A stretch of DNA of 64,000 bases from Oribacterium sp. NK2B42 (GCF_000424445.1 NZ_KE384188.1:1-64000); one strand, 5' to 3'. Numbered from the stretch's first letter, positions 34,258 through 44,007 are shown. A program made the numbers and translations. The notes: generated by a model not told the origin, from the sequence alone.

Positions 34258-35157
34258 ATGACAGATTATCTTATCGGAGTTAAAAATAAAAAGAGAAAGA
34301 AGTTCCGTTCTCGTATATTAGCTGCCTTTCTTTCTCTGACCATCATTTCCGGGTGTATGACATTGCCATCCTATGCTGTGGAGGACGAGGATGATCCTGA
34401 GTTTGACGGAGTTGTGGATGTAGAGGCGCTGGGCGGAGTCGCCAGGTTCGGTAGTCCGGTGTCCAATCCTGCCCATGCTGCAGGCATCCTGGAAGCACAG
34501 GAAGCAGCGGTTTTGCATGGAGTAAGAAACAGCTACATGATATGTCCGGATGGGTTTGAAAGGTATTTTGATGAGAATGGTGAGATGGTGAGAGACCGTC
34601 TCGTTCCGGACAGAAGTGCTTATGTTGACATTGACGGCGTAAAGCTCAACCCTCAGGACAACAACATTAACAAGACCTTTATGAAATATGCGAGCCACGG
34701 AAGAAGAGCCATTGCCTACGACAAGTCTTCCCACTACCTGGAGGTTTGGGATAACGGAAAGGTTATAAAATCATATATGGCAACTGCCGGGGCGGGTGAA
34801 GGCAGCAAGGAAAAGCAGGGGGATTATAAAACTCCTGTGGGATACTACTATATATGTGAAATGAAGGTATCCGATGCCTTGAAAGAGGAAATGAAGGTAA
34901 ACTATCCGAACATAGTGGACGCAGAGAATGGACTGAAAAAAGGCATCATAGGACAGTCCACATTTACCGAGCTCCTGAATGAAAACCGGAATCTGGAGAA
35001 ACCCTCCGGAAAAACCGGGCTCGGGGGAGGTATCGAGATCCATGGTAACGGCCAGCTCATGGATGCCACCCGGGGTTGTATAGGAGTTAAAAATGAGTGG
35101 GTCAGAGACATCTATGATGTGATGGAGCTGGGTGACAGAGTTTATATAGTTGAGTAA
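34258..35157 (+). CDS. L,D-transpeptidase (YkuD domain), exported
   Basis: The start at 34258 has GAGGAG upstream and opens a basic N-terminus and signal/anchor helix (ILAAFLSLTIISGCMTL). The YkuD domain spans about 145-299, with YDKSSHYLEVWDNGKVIKSY, the conserved His in EIHGNG (H262) and the catalytic Cys in TRGCIGV (C274). It forms 3-3 peptidoglycan cross-links or attaches proteins to the wall. A longer frame from 34174 runs through the shared leader and is rejected. The polysaccharide deacetylase gene follows 69 bases later. Confidence 0.9.
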   Translation: MTDYLIGVKNKKRKKFRSRILAAFLSLTIISGCMTLPSYAVEDEDDPEFDGVVDVEALGGVARFGSPVSNPAHAAGILEAQEAAVLHGVRNSYMICPDGFERYFDENGEMVRDRLVPDRSAYVDIDGVKLNPQDNNINKTFMKYASHGRRAIAYDKSSHYLEVWDNGKVIKSYMATAGAGEGSKEKQGDYKTPVGYYYICEMKVSDALKEEMKVNYPNIVDAENGLKKGIIGQSTFTELLNENRNLEKPSGKTGLGGGIEIHGNGQLMDATRGCIGVKNEWVRDIYDVMELGDRVYIVE

Positions 35158-35226
35158 CAGAAAGAGTTTAATACAGTGACATTTGCATGTCAGATTTAAA
35201 TACAAAAAAGGGGTTATAGAAAAAGT

Positions 35227-36315
35227 ATGAAGAGGCTGAACATTTTTCTGATTTTGGCAGTAGCGGGAGCACTGATGGCAGAAGCTGCCGCCTGCAATGC
35301 AGCGGGAATTCCTGAGGCAACAGATGCTTCAGAGGCAACGTCTCCGGCGGAGGTTACAGGGGAGTCCGACGGAACGGCTGAAGGCGGTTCAGGTGAACAG
35401 GAAAAGATAGTAATCGAGAGTAATAAGATAGAGAGGGCTAAATTTGAGTTCCCTTATACTTCGAGAGTATTGACTGCGGTAAACGTTCACGCTGACTCGG
35501 AAAGTGATTCTGAGGTTCTGGGAATTCTTGAGGAAAATGCAGAAGTGACCGTAGAAAGGAACATCGAAGGATGGGAGCAGTTCAGCTTCGACGGAAAGAC
35601 CGGATATGTGCTCAAGAAATATCTGATTCCGGATCAGTATGTTGCCATGAACAACCAGTTCCTGGAGTCACCGGTGGACATCAGCTGGATCGACCCTTCA
35701 AAGCCGATGATAGCTCTGACCTTTGATGACGGACCTAAGGCGGAAGTCACAAACCGTATACTGGATTCCATTCAGAATAACGGAGGACATGTGACCTTCT
35801 TTATGCAGGGAAGTAGGGTTGTTGGTGAAAACAATGACTGCGTAAAGAGAATGGTGGAGCTTGGATGTGAGCTCGGAAACCATACCTATACACATAATTA
35901 CCTTGACTCCATAGCTCTTGATGATATCAGAACTGTAATAAGAGAATGTGACTATATGGTAGAGGAGACTGTAAAAGCTGCGCCTACAGTTTTCAGACCA
36001 CCCGGAGGAAACCGTACTGCTGAGATCAATGCCAAGGTTGGAGAACTGGGGCTTCCCATGATCATATGGTCAGTTGATACCCTTGATTATTCAACCAAGG
36101 ATCCTGACAACACCATAAAGGTGGTGCTTGAACAGGCGAAGGACGGAGATATCGTTCTCATGCACGATACTTATGCTGAAACTGCCACCGCAGCCGAGTA
36201 TCTCATTCCTGCCCTGCAGGAGAAGGGGTTCCAGCTTGTGACCGTTAGTGAAATGGCCAAGGCAAAGGGTTATGATATGGTTCCCGGCTCTGAAGTTTAT
36301 AATATGAGGGGATAA
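35227..36315 (+). CDS. Polysaccharide deacetylase (NodB/CE4) lipoprotein with SH3-like domain
   Basis: Signal peptide ending AEAAAC (likely lipoprotein), a Thr/Glu-rich linker, a bacterial SH3 domain at about 78-137 (NVHADSESDSEVLGILEENA), then a CE4 deacetylase at about 155-345. The latter has LTFDDGPK (metal Asp), GNHTYTH (metal His pair), FRPPGGNR and a final LMHD. It deacetylates peptidoglycan or other glycans outside the cell. AAAGGGG precedes the ATG. Paired with the L,D-transpeptidase as wall-modifying genes. Confidence 0.92.
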   Translation: MKRLNIFLILAVAGALMAEAAACNAAGIPEATDASEATSPAEVTGESDGTAEGGSGEQEKIVIESNKIERAKFEFPYTSRVLTAVNVHADSESDSEVLGILEENAEVTVERNIEGWEQFSFDGKTGYVLKKYLIPDQYVAMNNQFLESPVDISWIDPSKPMIALTFDDGPKAEVTNRILDSIQNNGGHVTFFMQGSRVVGENNDCVKRMVELGCELGNHTYTHNYLDSIALDDIRTVIRECDYMVEETVKAAPTVFRPPGGNRTAEINAKVGELGLPMIIWSVDTLDYSTKDPDNTIKVVLEQAKDGDIVLMHDTYAETATAAEYLIPALQEKGFQLVTVSEMAKAKGYDMVPGSEVYNMRG

Positions 36316-36344
36316 CAGTATCCCACACCGTTAAGCTGATTAGA

Positions 36345-36377
36345 AAAGGTGGTCACATTTGTGGCTGCCTTTTTCAA
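36345..36377 (+). terminator. Terminator of the wall-enzyme pair
   Basis: AAAGGTGGTCAC pairs with GTGGCTGCCTTT (with wobble pairs), loop ATTT, followed by TTTTTC. Confidence 0.7.
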
Positions 36378-36459
36378 TTTATGAAATCAGAAAGACATTT
36401 CTTCAGGTTATAAATTAAAAATTTTTTATGTAAAAAATAACTGATTGTAATACTACATA

Positions 36460-36488
36460 TTGTTTGAGGAAATATAGTTTGCTATAAT
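36460..36488 (+). promoter_or_regulatory. Promoter of the ABC transporter operon
   Basis: TTGTTT (36460-36465), 17-base spacer, TATAAT (36483-36488), with a 109-base leader before the ATG. Confidence 0.7.
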
Positions 36489-36597
36489 TGTGTTATGCGG
36501 CGTTAAAGCATAAAAGTGTTAAAGTATGTGCGGATACTACATGTAGCTTAAATGAGACTATATATGGTATCTGTTCACAAAAGAAGGAGGATAATGT

Positions 36598-37902
36598 ATG
36601 AAAAGAATTGCAAAAGTCATGGCATCTGTTCTTTTGCTCTCAACGGTTCTCACAGCCTGCGGAAGCAGTGGAGGAGGAGCAACCATTGAGACGGTAGCAA
36701 AAACAGAGGCTGCTACAGAGGCTGCAACAGAAGCTGCCAAGGAAGAGAAGGCAGAGACTGAAGCTGCAGCTGACACTGCAGAAGCATCTGCAGACTACCA
36801 CATCGGTATCGTAACCGGTTCGGTTTCACAGTCAGAGGATGACAGAAGAGGAGCTGAAGCATTCCAGGAGAAGTATGGTGAGGACAGAGTTATCCTTGCT
36901 ACATATCCTGATAACTTCACAGAGGAGCTTGAGACAACTGTTCAGACCATCGTAAACCTTTCTGATGACCCTGAAATGAAGGCAATAATCGTTAACCAGG
37001 CTATCCCCGGAACAACAGAGGCATTCCGTCAGATCAAGGAAAGAAGACCTGACATCATCTGTATCGCAGGTGAGTCACATGAGGATCTTCCTGAGATCGG
37101 AAGCGCTGCTGACCTTGTATGTAACAACGATTTCGTAGCACGTGGATATCTCATTATCCGTACAGCTCACGAGCTTGGCTGCGATACTTTCGTTCACATT
37201 TCATTCCCACGTCACCTTTCATACGAGACCATGAGCCGTCGTGTTGCTATCATGAAGGCTGCTTGTGAAGAGTTTGGTATGAATTTCGTAATGGAATCCG
37301 CACCGGATCCTACAACTGACGTTGGTGTACCGGGAGCACAGGCATACATCGCTGAGCATGTTCCTGAGTGGGTAGAAAAGTATGGTCAGAATTCCGCTTA
37401 CTTCTGTACAAACGATGCTCACACAGAGCCACTTCTCAGAGGACTTCTTGAGAATGGCGGATACTTCATCGAGGCTGATCTTCCATCACCTCTTATGGGA
37501 TATCCCGGAGCACTTGGACTTGATCTTACAGCTGAAGCAGGAGACTTCACAAAGATCCTTGCAAAGGTTGAGAGTGCAGTTGTTGAAAAAGGCGGTGCCG
37601 GCAGATTCGGAACCTGGGCTTATTCATATGGCTACACAGTTTCTGCAGGTCTTGCACAGCACGCTATGAACGTTATTGACGGAAACAGCGAGCTTACAGA
37701 TATCGACGATATCTCAAAGGCTTATGAGGAGTTCTCACCGGGAGCTGCATGGAACGGTTCAAACTATACAAATGCTGATACAGGTGTTAAGGCTGACAAT
37801 ACATTCCTTATCTATCAGGATACATACATCATGGGCGATCCTGGTAAGTATATGGGATCAACAGAGATTGAAGTTCCTGAGAAGTACTTTACTACAAAGT
37901 AA
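36598..37902 (+). CDS. DUF3798 substrate-binding lipoprotein of ABC transporter
   Basis: Lipoprotein signal with lipobox LTAC (Cys21) and an Ala/Glu/Thr-rich linker, then a periplasmic-binding-protein-like fold. It carries HIGIVTGSVSQSEDDRRGAE and repeated Rossmann features characteristic of DUF3798. The substrate is unknown; related cassettes are annotated as sugar-like. AAGGAGG lies seven bases before the ATG. First gene of the operon; a terminator-like hairpin separates it from the ATPase. Confidence 0.9.
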   Translation: MKRIAKVMASVLLLSTVLTACGSSGGGATIETVAKTEAATEAATEAAKEEKAETEAAADTAEASADYHIGIVTGSVSQSEDDRRGAEAFQEKYGEDRVILATYPDNFTEELETTVQTIVNLSDDPEMKAIIVNQAIPGTTEAFRQIKERRPDIICIAGESHEDLPEIGSAADLVCNNDFVARGYLIIRTAHELGCDTFVHISFPRHLSYETMSRRVAIMKAACEEFGMNFVMESAPDPTTDVGVPGAQAYIAEHVPEWVEKYGQNSAYFCTNDAHTEPLLRGLLENGGYFIEADLPSPLMGYPGALGLDLTAEAGDFTKILAKVESAVVEKGGAGRFGTWAYSYGYTVSAGLAQHAMNVIDGNSELTDIDDISKAYEEFSPGAAWNGSNYTNADTGVKADNTFLIYQDTYIMGDPGKYMGSTEIEVPEKYFTTK

Positions 37903-37953
37903 GTACAGCTAAAGGATGCTTTCAGATTGCGTCGCAAATAGGTTAAACCACTG

Positions 37954-37981
37954 TGGGGAGATGTATATCTCCCCATATTTT
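37954..37981 (+). terminator. Attenuating terminator between binding-protein and ATPase genes
   Basis: TGGGGAGA (37954-37961) pairs with TCTCCCCA (37968-37975), followed by TATTTTT. Its position after the binding-protein gene would lower expression of the downstream membrane components. Confidence 0.75.
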
Positions 37982-38066
37982 TGGGATTAGCCATATCGCT
38001 ATCGCGATAATCAAACTTATTGAGAAAAGCTTAAATATATCTCAATTTTAGAAAGGTATTATAACA

Positions 38067-39653
38067 ATGAGTAAAGCACCACTACTTGAAATGAAAAACA
38101 TTAAGAAGGACTTTTTCGGGAATCAGGTTCTTTCAGACATTAACCTTACAATAGAGGAAGGTGAGGTTGTAGGTCTTTGCGGAGAAAATGGTGCAGGTAA
38201 GTCTACGCTGATGAAGATACTCTTCGGAGCGGATGTGATCCGTGAAACCGGAGGATACGGAGGAGACATTATACTGGATTCCCAAAAGGTGTCATTTCAG
38301 TCACCCTTTGACGCCATTGCCGCAGGAATCGGCATGGTTCATCAGGAATTTTCACTTATTCCGGGTTTTACTGCAACAGAAAACATATTATTAAACAGAG
38401 AATCAAAGAAAAAGAGCGTGCTGTCAGACCTTTTCAGTGACCGTATGGATACACTGGACAGAAAGGATATGGACAGACGTGCCATCGAAGCCATAGAAAA
38501 AATGGGTGTCACCATAGATAAGAATATGCTTATAAGCAACATGCCTGTGGGACACAAACAGTTTACGGAAATAGCAAGAGAGCTTTCAAAGGAACAGCTG
38601 AAGCTGCTTATACTTGATGAGCCTACAGCAGTTCTTACAGAGAAGGAAGCGGAAGCTCTTCTTGATTCTATAAGGGGAATGTCTAAGAGAGGCATTGCCG
38701 TCATTTTCATCACACACAGACTTGGAGAGATCCTTGCGGTATGTGACAAAGTAGTAACCATGAGAGACGGTTACGTGGTAAATGAATCAGCTACAAAGGA
38801 CACCAGCGTTCAGGACATCACTAAATGGATGGTGGGACGTGATGTTGCGGATTCAGATGTATCTTATGTAACCGAGGATACCGGAGCGGACAAGAACATT
38901 ATCATGTCCATAAAGAATCTTTGGGTAGATATGCCGGGAGAGACAGTAAGGAATGTAAGCCTCGATGTAAGAGAGGGAGAAATCCTCGGAATCGGAGGAC
39001 TTGCCGGACAAGGTAAGCTGGGTATCCCTAACGGAGTTATGGGCCTTTATCAGTCAGGCGGAACGGTAACCTTTGAGGGTAAGGATATACCTCTTAACAA
39101 TCCGAGAAAATGTCTCGATTCTTCTTTCGCATTTGTATCGGAAGACAGACGAGGCGTCGGACTTCTTCTGGATGAATCACTGGAGTGGAATGTTTCCTTC
39201 CCGGCCATGCAGATACAGGATAAATTCCTCAAGAAGTATTTTGGCGGACTTCTCAAGTGGAGAGATGATGCAGCCATCAGAGAAGTTACCGATAAATATA
39301 TAGAAGAGTTCAAGATAAAGTGCACCGGTTCAACACAGAAAGCAAAAGAGCTGTCAGGTGGAAACCAGCAGAAAATCTGTCTTGCCAAGGCATTTGCACT
39401 TGAACCCAAGCTTCTTTTTGTAAGCGAACCTACAAGAGGTATCGACGTTGGAGCCAAGGCATTGGTTCTTGATGCATTAAAGAAGTTTAATAAGGAGCAG
39501 GGTGTCACCATCGTCATGGTTTCTTCGGAGCTTGAAGAGCTGAGAAGAACCTGTGACAGAATAGCCATCGTATCCGGCGGCAAGGTGGCAGGCATACTTC
39601 CGGCAGGAGAGCAACTTGAAAAATTCGGTGAGCTCATGCTGAAAAACTGTTAA
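38067..39653 (+). CDS. Sugar-type ABC transporter ATPase (two fused ABC domains)
   Basis: RbsA/MglA-like architecture. The first ABC has GENGAGKST (Walker A) and LLILDEPTAVL (Walker B). The second has GGLAGQGK-type Walker A, LSGGNQQK signature and FVSEPTRGIDVGA. 528 aa, normal. Drives import with the two permeases downstream. Confidence 0.95.
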   Translation: MSKAPLLEMKNIKKDFFGNQVLSDINLTIEEGEVVGLCGENGAGKSTLMKILFGADVIRETGGYGGDIILDSQKVSFQSPFDAIAAGIGMVHQEFSLIPGFTATENILLNRESKKKSVLSDLFSDRMDTLDRKDMDRRAIEAIEKMGVTIDKNMLISNMPVGHKQFTEIARELSKEQLKLLILDEPTAVLTEKEAEALLDSIRGMSKRGIAVIFITHRLGEILAVCDKVVTMRDGYVVNESATKDTSVQDITKWMVGRDVADSDVSYVTEDTGADKNIIMSIKNLWVDMPGETVRNVSLDVREGEILGIGGLAGQGKLGIPNGVMGLYQSGGTVTFEGKDIPLNNPRKCLDSSFAFVSEDRRGVGLLLDESLEWNVSFPAMQIQDKFLKKYFGGLLKWRDDAAIREVTDKYIEEFKIKCTGSTQKAKELSGGNQQKICLAKAFALEPKLLFVSEPTRGIDVGAKALVLDALKKFNKEQGVTIVMVSSELEELRRTCDRIAIVSGGKVAGILPAGEQLEKFGELMLKNC

Positions 39654-39666
39654 GGAGTAAATTGTG

Positions 39667-40737
39667 ATGACTGAAAAAACTAATACGATCACTCTTAGTG
39701 ACAGGGTGAAGGATATAGCGAAGGATTTTGGACTTCCGAGACTTATCATTACCGGATTTCTGGTACTCCTTCTTGTGGTTTCACCTTTTGTAGGAGCTGA
39801 TCTTCCTACACAGATCTCAAATATCATAAACCGTTTCAGCTGGAATGGAATCCTGGTGCTTGCAATGGTACCTATGGTTCATTCGGGCTGCGGTCTCAAT
39901 TTCGGATTGCCTCTCGGAATCATTTCGGGACTTTTGGGAGCAACACTTTCCATTGAGCTTGGATTCTCAGGAGCATTTTCCTTCCTTATGGCAATCCTTC
40001 TTGCAACACCTTTTGCACTTGTGTTTGGCTGCATTTACGGATGGCTTTTAAACAAGATCAAGGGCGGAGAAATGATGATCGCAACCTATGTTGGATTTTC
40101 ATCGGTTTCTCTTATGTGTATGATGTGGCTGCTTCTTCCTTACCACAGTCCCAACATGGTCTGGGGTATGGCAGGAAAGGGTCTGAGAACAACTATTTCC
40201 CTTGAAGGCTACTACACACAGGCACTTGCAAAAATTCTGCAGATAAACATCGGAAATCTCTCTATTCCAACCGGTTCAATTCTTTTCTTTGCACTTTTGG
40301 CTTTCGGAATGTGGGCTTTCCTTCACACAAAGACGGGAACTGCAATGACTGCCGTAGGTTCAAACCCGGAATTTGCAAGATCTTCAGGTGTAAATGTTGA
40401 CAAGATAAGACTTATCTCCGTTGTAATGTCTACCTGGCTGGCAGCCATCGGAATCCTCGTTTATGAGCAGGGCTTCGGATTCATCCAGCTTTACATGGCT
40501 CCGTTCTATATGGCCCTTCCTGCAGTATCTGCGATTCTCATCGGAGGTGCTTCAGTTAATAAGGCGTCAGTAATGAATGTTATCATCGGAACTATCCTTT
40601 TCCAGGGTATCGTTACCATGACACCGACAGTTATGAATAATATGATTCATCTTGATATGAGTGAGGTTATCAGAATAATTGTTTCCAACGGAATGATTCT
40701 GTATGCACTTACAAGAAAAACGGAGGAAACAAAATGA
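39667..40737 (+). CDS. ABC transporter permease 1 (RbsC-like)
   Basis: 8-10 membrane helices of the BPD_transp_2 family with the signature GSNPEFARSSGVNVDKIRL. AAGGAG lies before GTGATG; I choose the ATG at 39667. It overlaps the second permease by 4 bases (ATGA). Confidence 0.92.
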   Translation: MTEKTNTITLSDRVKDIAKDFGLPRLIITGFLVLLLVVSPFVGADLPTQISNIINRFSWNGILVLAMVPMVHSGCGLNFGLPLGIISGLLGATLSIELGFSGAFSFLMAILLATPFALVFGCIYGWLLNKIKGGEMMIATYVGFSSVSLMCMMWLLLPYHSPNMVWGMAGKGLRTTISLEGYYTQALAKILQINIGNLSIPTGSILFFALLAFGMWAFLHTKTGTAMTAVGSNPEFARSSGVNVDKIRLISVVMSTWLAAIGILVYEQGFGFIQLYMAPFYMALPAVSAILIGGASVNKASVMNVIIGTILFQGIVTMTPTVMNNMIHLDMSEVIRIIVSNGMILYALTRKTEETK

Positions 40738-41837
40738 ATAAGGTAAATTATGGTGATTTATTAAGACGTTTTTCCGTTCCGCTCATGTTTGTTATCATAT
40801 GCGCTGTGTGCGCACCTATCTCGGGACTTTCCCCAAGCTATCTTTGCAATGAGATAGTTACAAGAATGGGAAGAAATGCTTTCCTGATATTGAGTCTTCT
40901 TATCCCTATCATGGCAGGAATGGGACTTAATTTCTCCATGACACTGGGTGCCATGGCTGGAGAGATAGGACTTATCCTGGTTAGCGACTGGCAGATAGTG
41001 GGCATACCCGGAATGATACTGGCTATGATAGTTTCTGTTCCTATCTCAGCTCTTCTCGGACTTTTCTGCGGAAAGGTTCTCAATATGGCCAAGGGCCGTG
41101 AGATGATAACCAGCTACATCATCAGCTTTTTCATCAATGGTATCTACCAGCTTGTCGTGCTTTATCTTATGGGACCGGTTATCCCTATAAAGCACAGCAA
41201 CATCAAGCTTCCAAGAGGCTATGGTATCAGAAACACAGTTTCACTTCTTTCCATGAGACAGAAGCTTGATAACCTTATTCCTCTTAACATCGGGGGTGTT
41301 AAGATCCCTGTGGCAACCTTCATTATCATATTCCTTCTTTGCCTCGTTATCATCTGGTTCAGAAAGACAAAGCTTGGTCAGGATATGAGAGCTGTAGGTC
41401 AGGATATGGGTGTTGCCAGAGATTCAGGTATCGATGTTGAACGTACCAGAATCATATCCATGGTTCTCTCGACTGTATTTGCGGGAATCGGAATGATCAT
41501 TTACCTCCAGAACATGGGTAACATCGCAACCTACAGTTCACACTCTCAGATCGGTATGTTCTGTATCGCGGCCCTTCTGGTTGGTGGTGCGTCTGTCGAA
41601 AAGGCATCCATCGGTAATGTTTTCCTCGGAATCATTCTCTTCCACACCATGTTTATCGTGGCACCGAAGGCAGGAACTGTTATAACCGGTGACTCAATGA
41701 TCGGTGAGTATTTCCGTGTATTTGTATCTTATGCGGTTATTACAGTGGCTCTTATCATGTATGAGACCAATAAGAGAAAGAACAAGTCAAAGGCCGGTGA
41801 GCAGCTGGCACTGGCTCAGGAGGAAGCAAATGAATAA
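40734..41837 (+). CDS. ABC transporter permease 2 (RbsC-like)
   Basis: Second BPD_transp_2 permease with GQDMGVARDSGIDVERTRI. It differs from permease 1, so the channel is a heterodimer. Overlaps its neighbours on both sides. Confidence 0.92.
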   Translation: MNKVNYGDLLRRFSVPLMFVIICAVCAPISGLSPSYLCNEIVTRMGRNAFLILSLLIPIMAGMGLNFSMTLGAMAGEIGLILVSDWQIVGIPGMILAMIVSVPISALLGLFCGKVLNMAKGREMITSYIISFFINGIYQLVVLYLMGPVIPIKHSNIKLPRGYGIRNTVSLLSMRQKLDNLIPLNIGGVKIPVATFIIIFLLCLVIIWFRKTKLGQDMRAVGQDMGVARDSGIDVERTRIISMVLSTVFAGIGMIIYLQNMGNIATYSSHSQIGMFCIAALLVGGASVEKASIGNVFLGIILFHTMFIVAPKAGTVITGDSMIGEYFRVFVSYAVITVALIMYETNKRKNKSKAGEQLALAQEEANE

Positions 41838-42321
41838 TTCGAAAAAGAAGACATTGATATATCGTATTGCAGCCTTTCTGGTTATCATGGCGATAGCAGC
41901 TGTTATGTTTGTTATCGGAAGAGGCCACACGGTTTACTTTGATAATAAATCTTCTGATCTGGTAGCCGAAGTTCCTTATAAAATTGAGGTAAGGGTGGAC
42001 GGAAAGAAGGTCGCTTCTCTTAAGAAGAACGAGCGTGGTATGGTGGATGTCATGGGACAGAAGCTGACCATGGAGCTTGTGGTAACAGAAGAGAAGAACG
42101 GAGAAGCAGTACAGATGAAGGTTACTCAGCCTCTTCCATACAACATGGATGGAATTATCTTGAACGTTCCTGCCATGCTCAACGGGGCTTCTCAGGATCA
42201 GTATATCTCAGAATTTATTTCTGTTCCTTCCGAGGCTGATGCAGCAGAAGAAGTTGTTGTAACTGATGATACAGCCGGACTCATGGATTTCGGCGAGGAA
42301 AGCGAAGCATCACAGGGTTAA
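41830..42321 (+). CDS. Membrane-anchored accessory protein of the ABC operon
   Basis: 163 aa from the ATG at 41830, which overlaps the permease end by 8 bases. One N-terminal membrane helix (IYRIAAFLVIMAIAAVMFVI) is followed by an extracellular beta-rich domain (VRVDGKKVASLKKNERGMVD) and an acidic tail. It is consistently the last gene of DUF3798 ABC cassettes as I recall, in the DUF6672 group; this is not verified. Role unknown. Confidence 0.75.
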   Translation: MNNSKKKTLIYRIAAFLVIMAIAAVMFVIGRGHTVYFDNKSSDLVAEVPYKIEVRVDGKKVASLKKNERGMVDVMGQKLTMELVVTEEKNGEAVQMKVTQPLPYNMDGIILNVPAMLNGASQDQYISEFISVPSEADAAEEVVVTDDTAGLMDFGEESEASQG

Positions 42322-42727
42322 AAGACCGGAGCCGGAGCTTTATTTTGACAATTAAATCAATTTAAAGAAGCGGCAGTGTATAATTACCGGCTTCGATATC
42401 TCAGTAAACAAAAGCCTTCCGAAGAAGACGACTCAGAGTCATCCTTCTTCGGAAGGCTTTTATAATTCATTCAACCTGCAGAACCAGTTTAAAAGGCAGA
42501 CACCATAGCGAAGCTAAGGGAAAAGAAAGTATCGATGTCTCAATTGAAGGATACACAGCAGATATCTCAACTATTATCGTATGATTAATTATATTTGTCG
42601 AGAACCAATGATGCCCTGTGATTTTTATTTTTCTCGGCGGGAAGATTCAGTAATGGTTTTTGAAAATAATGCCGACTATATATTTAGTTGTTTTCAGGAG
42701 AAAAAACTTTTCGAAGGAGGAAAAGGG
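42322..42727. other. Intergenic region, 406 bp
   Basis: It contains the operon terminator (42411-42460). The rest holds only short frames without ribosome sites; the frame opening at 42581 is the upstream extension of the next gene and is not used. Confidence 0.6.
42411..42460 (+). terminator. Terminator of the ABC operon
   Basis: A perfect 17-bp stem (42411-42427 with 42444-42460) with a 16-base loop that can itself pair (GACTC/GAGTC), followed by TATAATT. Confidence 0.85.
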
Positions 42728-43663
42728 ATGATCATTAAAGCTGTAAAATTATTTGAAAATGGATTCATGACACAGGCGCTTGCTTTTGGCGGAGAAGGGA
42801 AGGATGGAATAAATCCTGTCAAAAGGTATCGGTCGAGCCTTCAGAACTATGTGATCGATACCGGAAGTGAAGTCATACTTGTAGATACGGGTGTGCCTTC
42901 TGAAATGCCGGAACAGGTGCCGGATGAGAAAACCATGATCTATATGGGAAAGAAAGTGGCAAATTATGTGGCTGCACTTGCTGATGCCGGCTATAAGCCT
43001 GAGCAGGTAAGCAAAATTCTGATAACTCATAAACATGCCGATCATACCGGAGAATTGCGCGCTTTTCCAAATGCAACGATTTATGCTGCAAGAGAAGAAT
43101 GTAAGGCTGATGAGCTTAAATCATTTTCAAATGTTGTGCCCGTGGACTTTACGGATGGAGCCTATAAGAATTTTAAGGCTTCACAGAAGATTGCTGACGG
43201 AGTCTGGTTTATCGAGGCGAAGGGACATACAACAGGCAACAGCATTGTGATCGTGGAAGACGGTGACCTGTTCTATATGATCCATGGAGATGTAACCTAT
43301 ACTGATGAAGCCCTTTATGAAAATAAGCTTTCCATTGTGTTTGAGGATGTTAAAGCAGCAAGGGAGACTCTGGATGCGGTACGGGAATTTATAAAGAACA
43401 ACCCTACGGTATATCTCTCTACACATACGCCGCTTGGATATGAGAACCTTGAAGAGAAGAAGGTTATCGATCTCGATAATCCTCCGGAGAGTAAGCCTGT
43501 AGGGGAGATTTCTGTCGGTAAGGCAACTGGCAAGTATGTCTGCAGTGTTTGCGGATACATTTACGATCCCGCGGAAAATGACGGCATAGCTTTTGAGGAT
43601 TTACCGGATGATTGGAAATGTCCAAAATGCAGGCAGGGCAAAGAAAAATTCAACAAAGCATAA
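42728..43663 (+). CDS. Metallo-beta-lactamase-fold protein fused to rubredoxin
   Basis: Residues 1-255 are a metallo-hydrolase with [10 protein letters not shown] (H101, H103, D105, H106), a later MIHGD and STHTPLG. Residues about 268-311 are a complete rubredoxin with C272, C275, C298 and C301 ([15 protein letters not shown]). The order is MBL then rubredoxin without a flavodoxin domain, unlike rubredoxin oxidoreductase FprA. It may be a redox-linked hydrolase or oxygen/NO-stress protein. CGAAGGAGG lies ahead of the ATG at 42728. Confidence 0.88.
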   Translation: MIIKAVKLFENGFMTQALAFGGEGKDGINPVKRYRSSLQNYVIDTGSEVILVDTGVPSEMPEQVPDEKTMIYMGKKVANYVAALADAGYKPEQVSKILITHKHADHTGELRAFPNATIYAAREECKADELKSFSNVVPVDFTDGAYKNFKASQKIADGVWFIEAKGHTTGNSIVIVEDGDLFYMIHGDVTYTDEALYENKLSIVFEDVKAARETLDAVREFIKNNPTVYLSTHTPLGYENLEEKKVIDLDNPPESKPVGEISVGKATGKYVCSVCGYIYDPAENDGIAFEDLPDDWKCPKCRQGKEKFNKA

Positions 43664-43808
43664 TCTAAAAGTTTTCTGATTTCAGGTTTCTATGTAACAG
43701 TTCATAGGAACACCTTAAAGTATTACTATACCGATCCTGGCCTTAGAAACTCATTACTGAATTTTCGACAATATGAAGAAACTCATTTGATGGAGAATGC
43801 TATTTATA

Positions 43809-43907
43809 GTAACCGGTGATCATAAAACAACTGTAGATATGTCAGGTGCCGGCAAGCTTAGCAGCTGGTCAGATTATAAGGCAGAAAAGCCTTCGCAGCT
43901 TTCATAA
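43809..43907 (+). pseudogene. C-terminal tail of a repeat-rich lipoprotein gene
   Basis: The plus strand reads VTGDHKTTVDMSGAGKLSSW then SDYKAEKPSQLS and a stop. This matches the end of the lipoprotein encoded at 52243-53982 (VTGDYKEIVDLSGANKLSSW, SDYKVEKPSQLS). Nothing upstream matches the rest of the gene. It is a remnant of a deleted third paralog. Confidence 0.85.
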
Positions 43908-43970
43908 CGAACTGATCGGCACCATGAGACCCATGAAGGAAATGAGAGGATAGAACGCGGCTACTATAAG

Positions 43971-44007
43971 AAGCAGCCCCTGACTTTTTGGGCAGGGGCT
44001 GCTTTTT
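43971..44007. terminator. Terminator, bidirectional
   Basis: AAGCAGCCCCTG pairs perfectly with CAGGGGCTGCTT, followed by TTTG. Confidence 0.75.
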
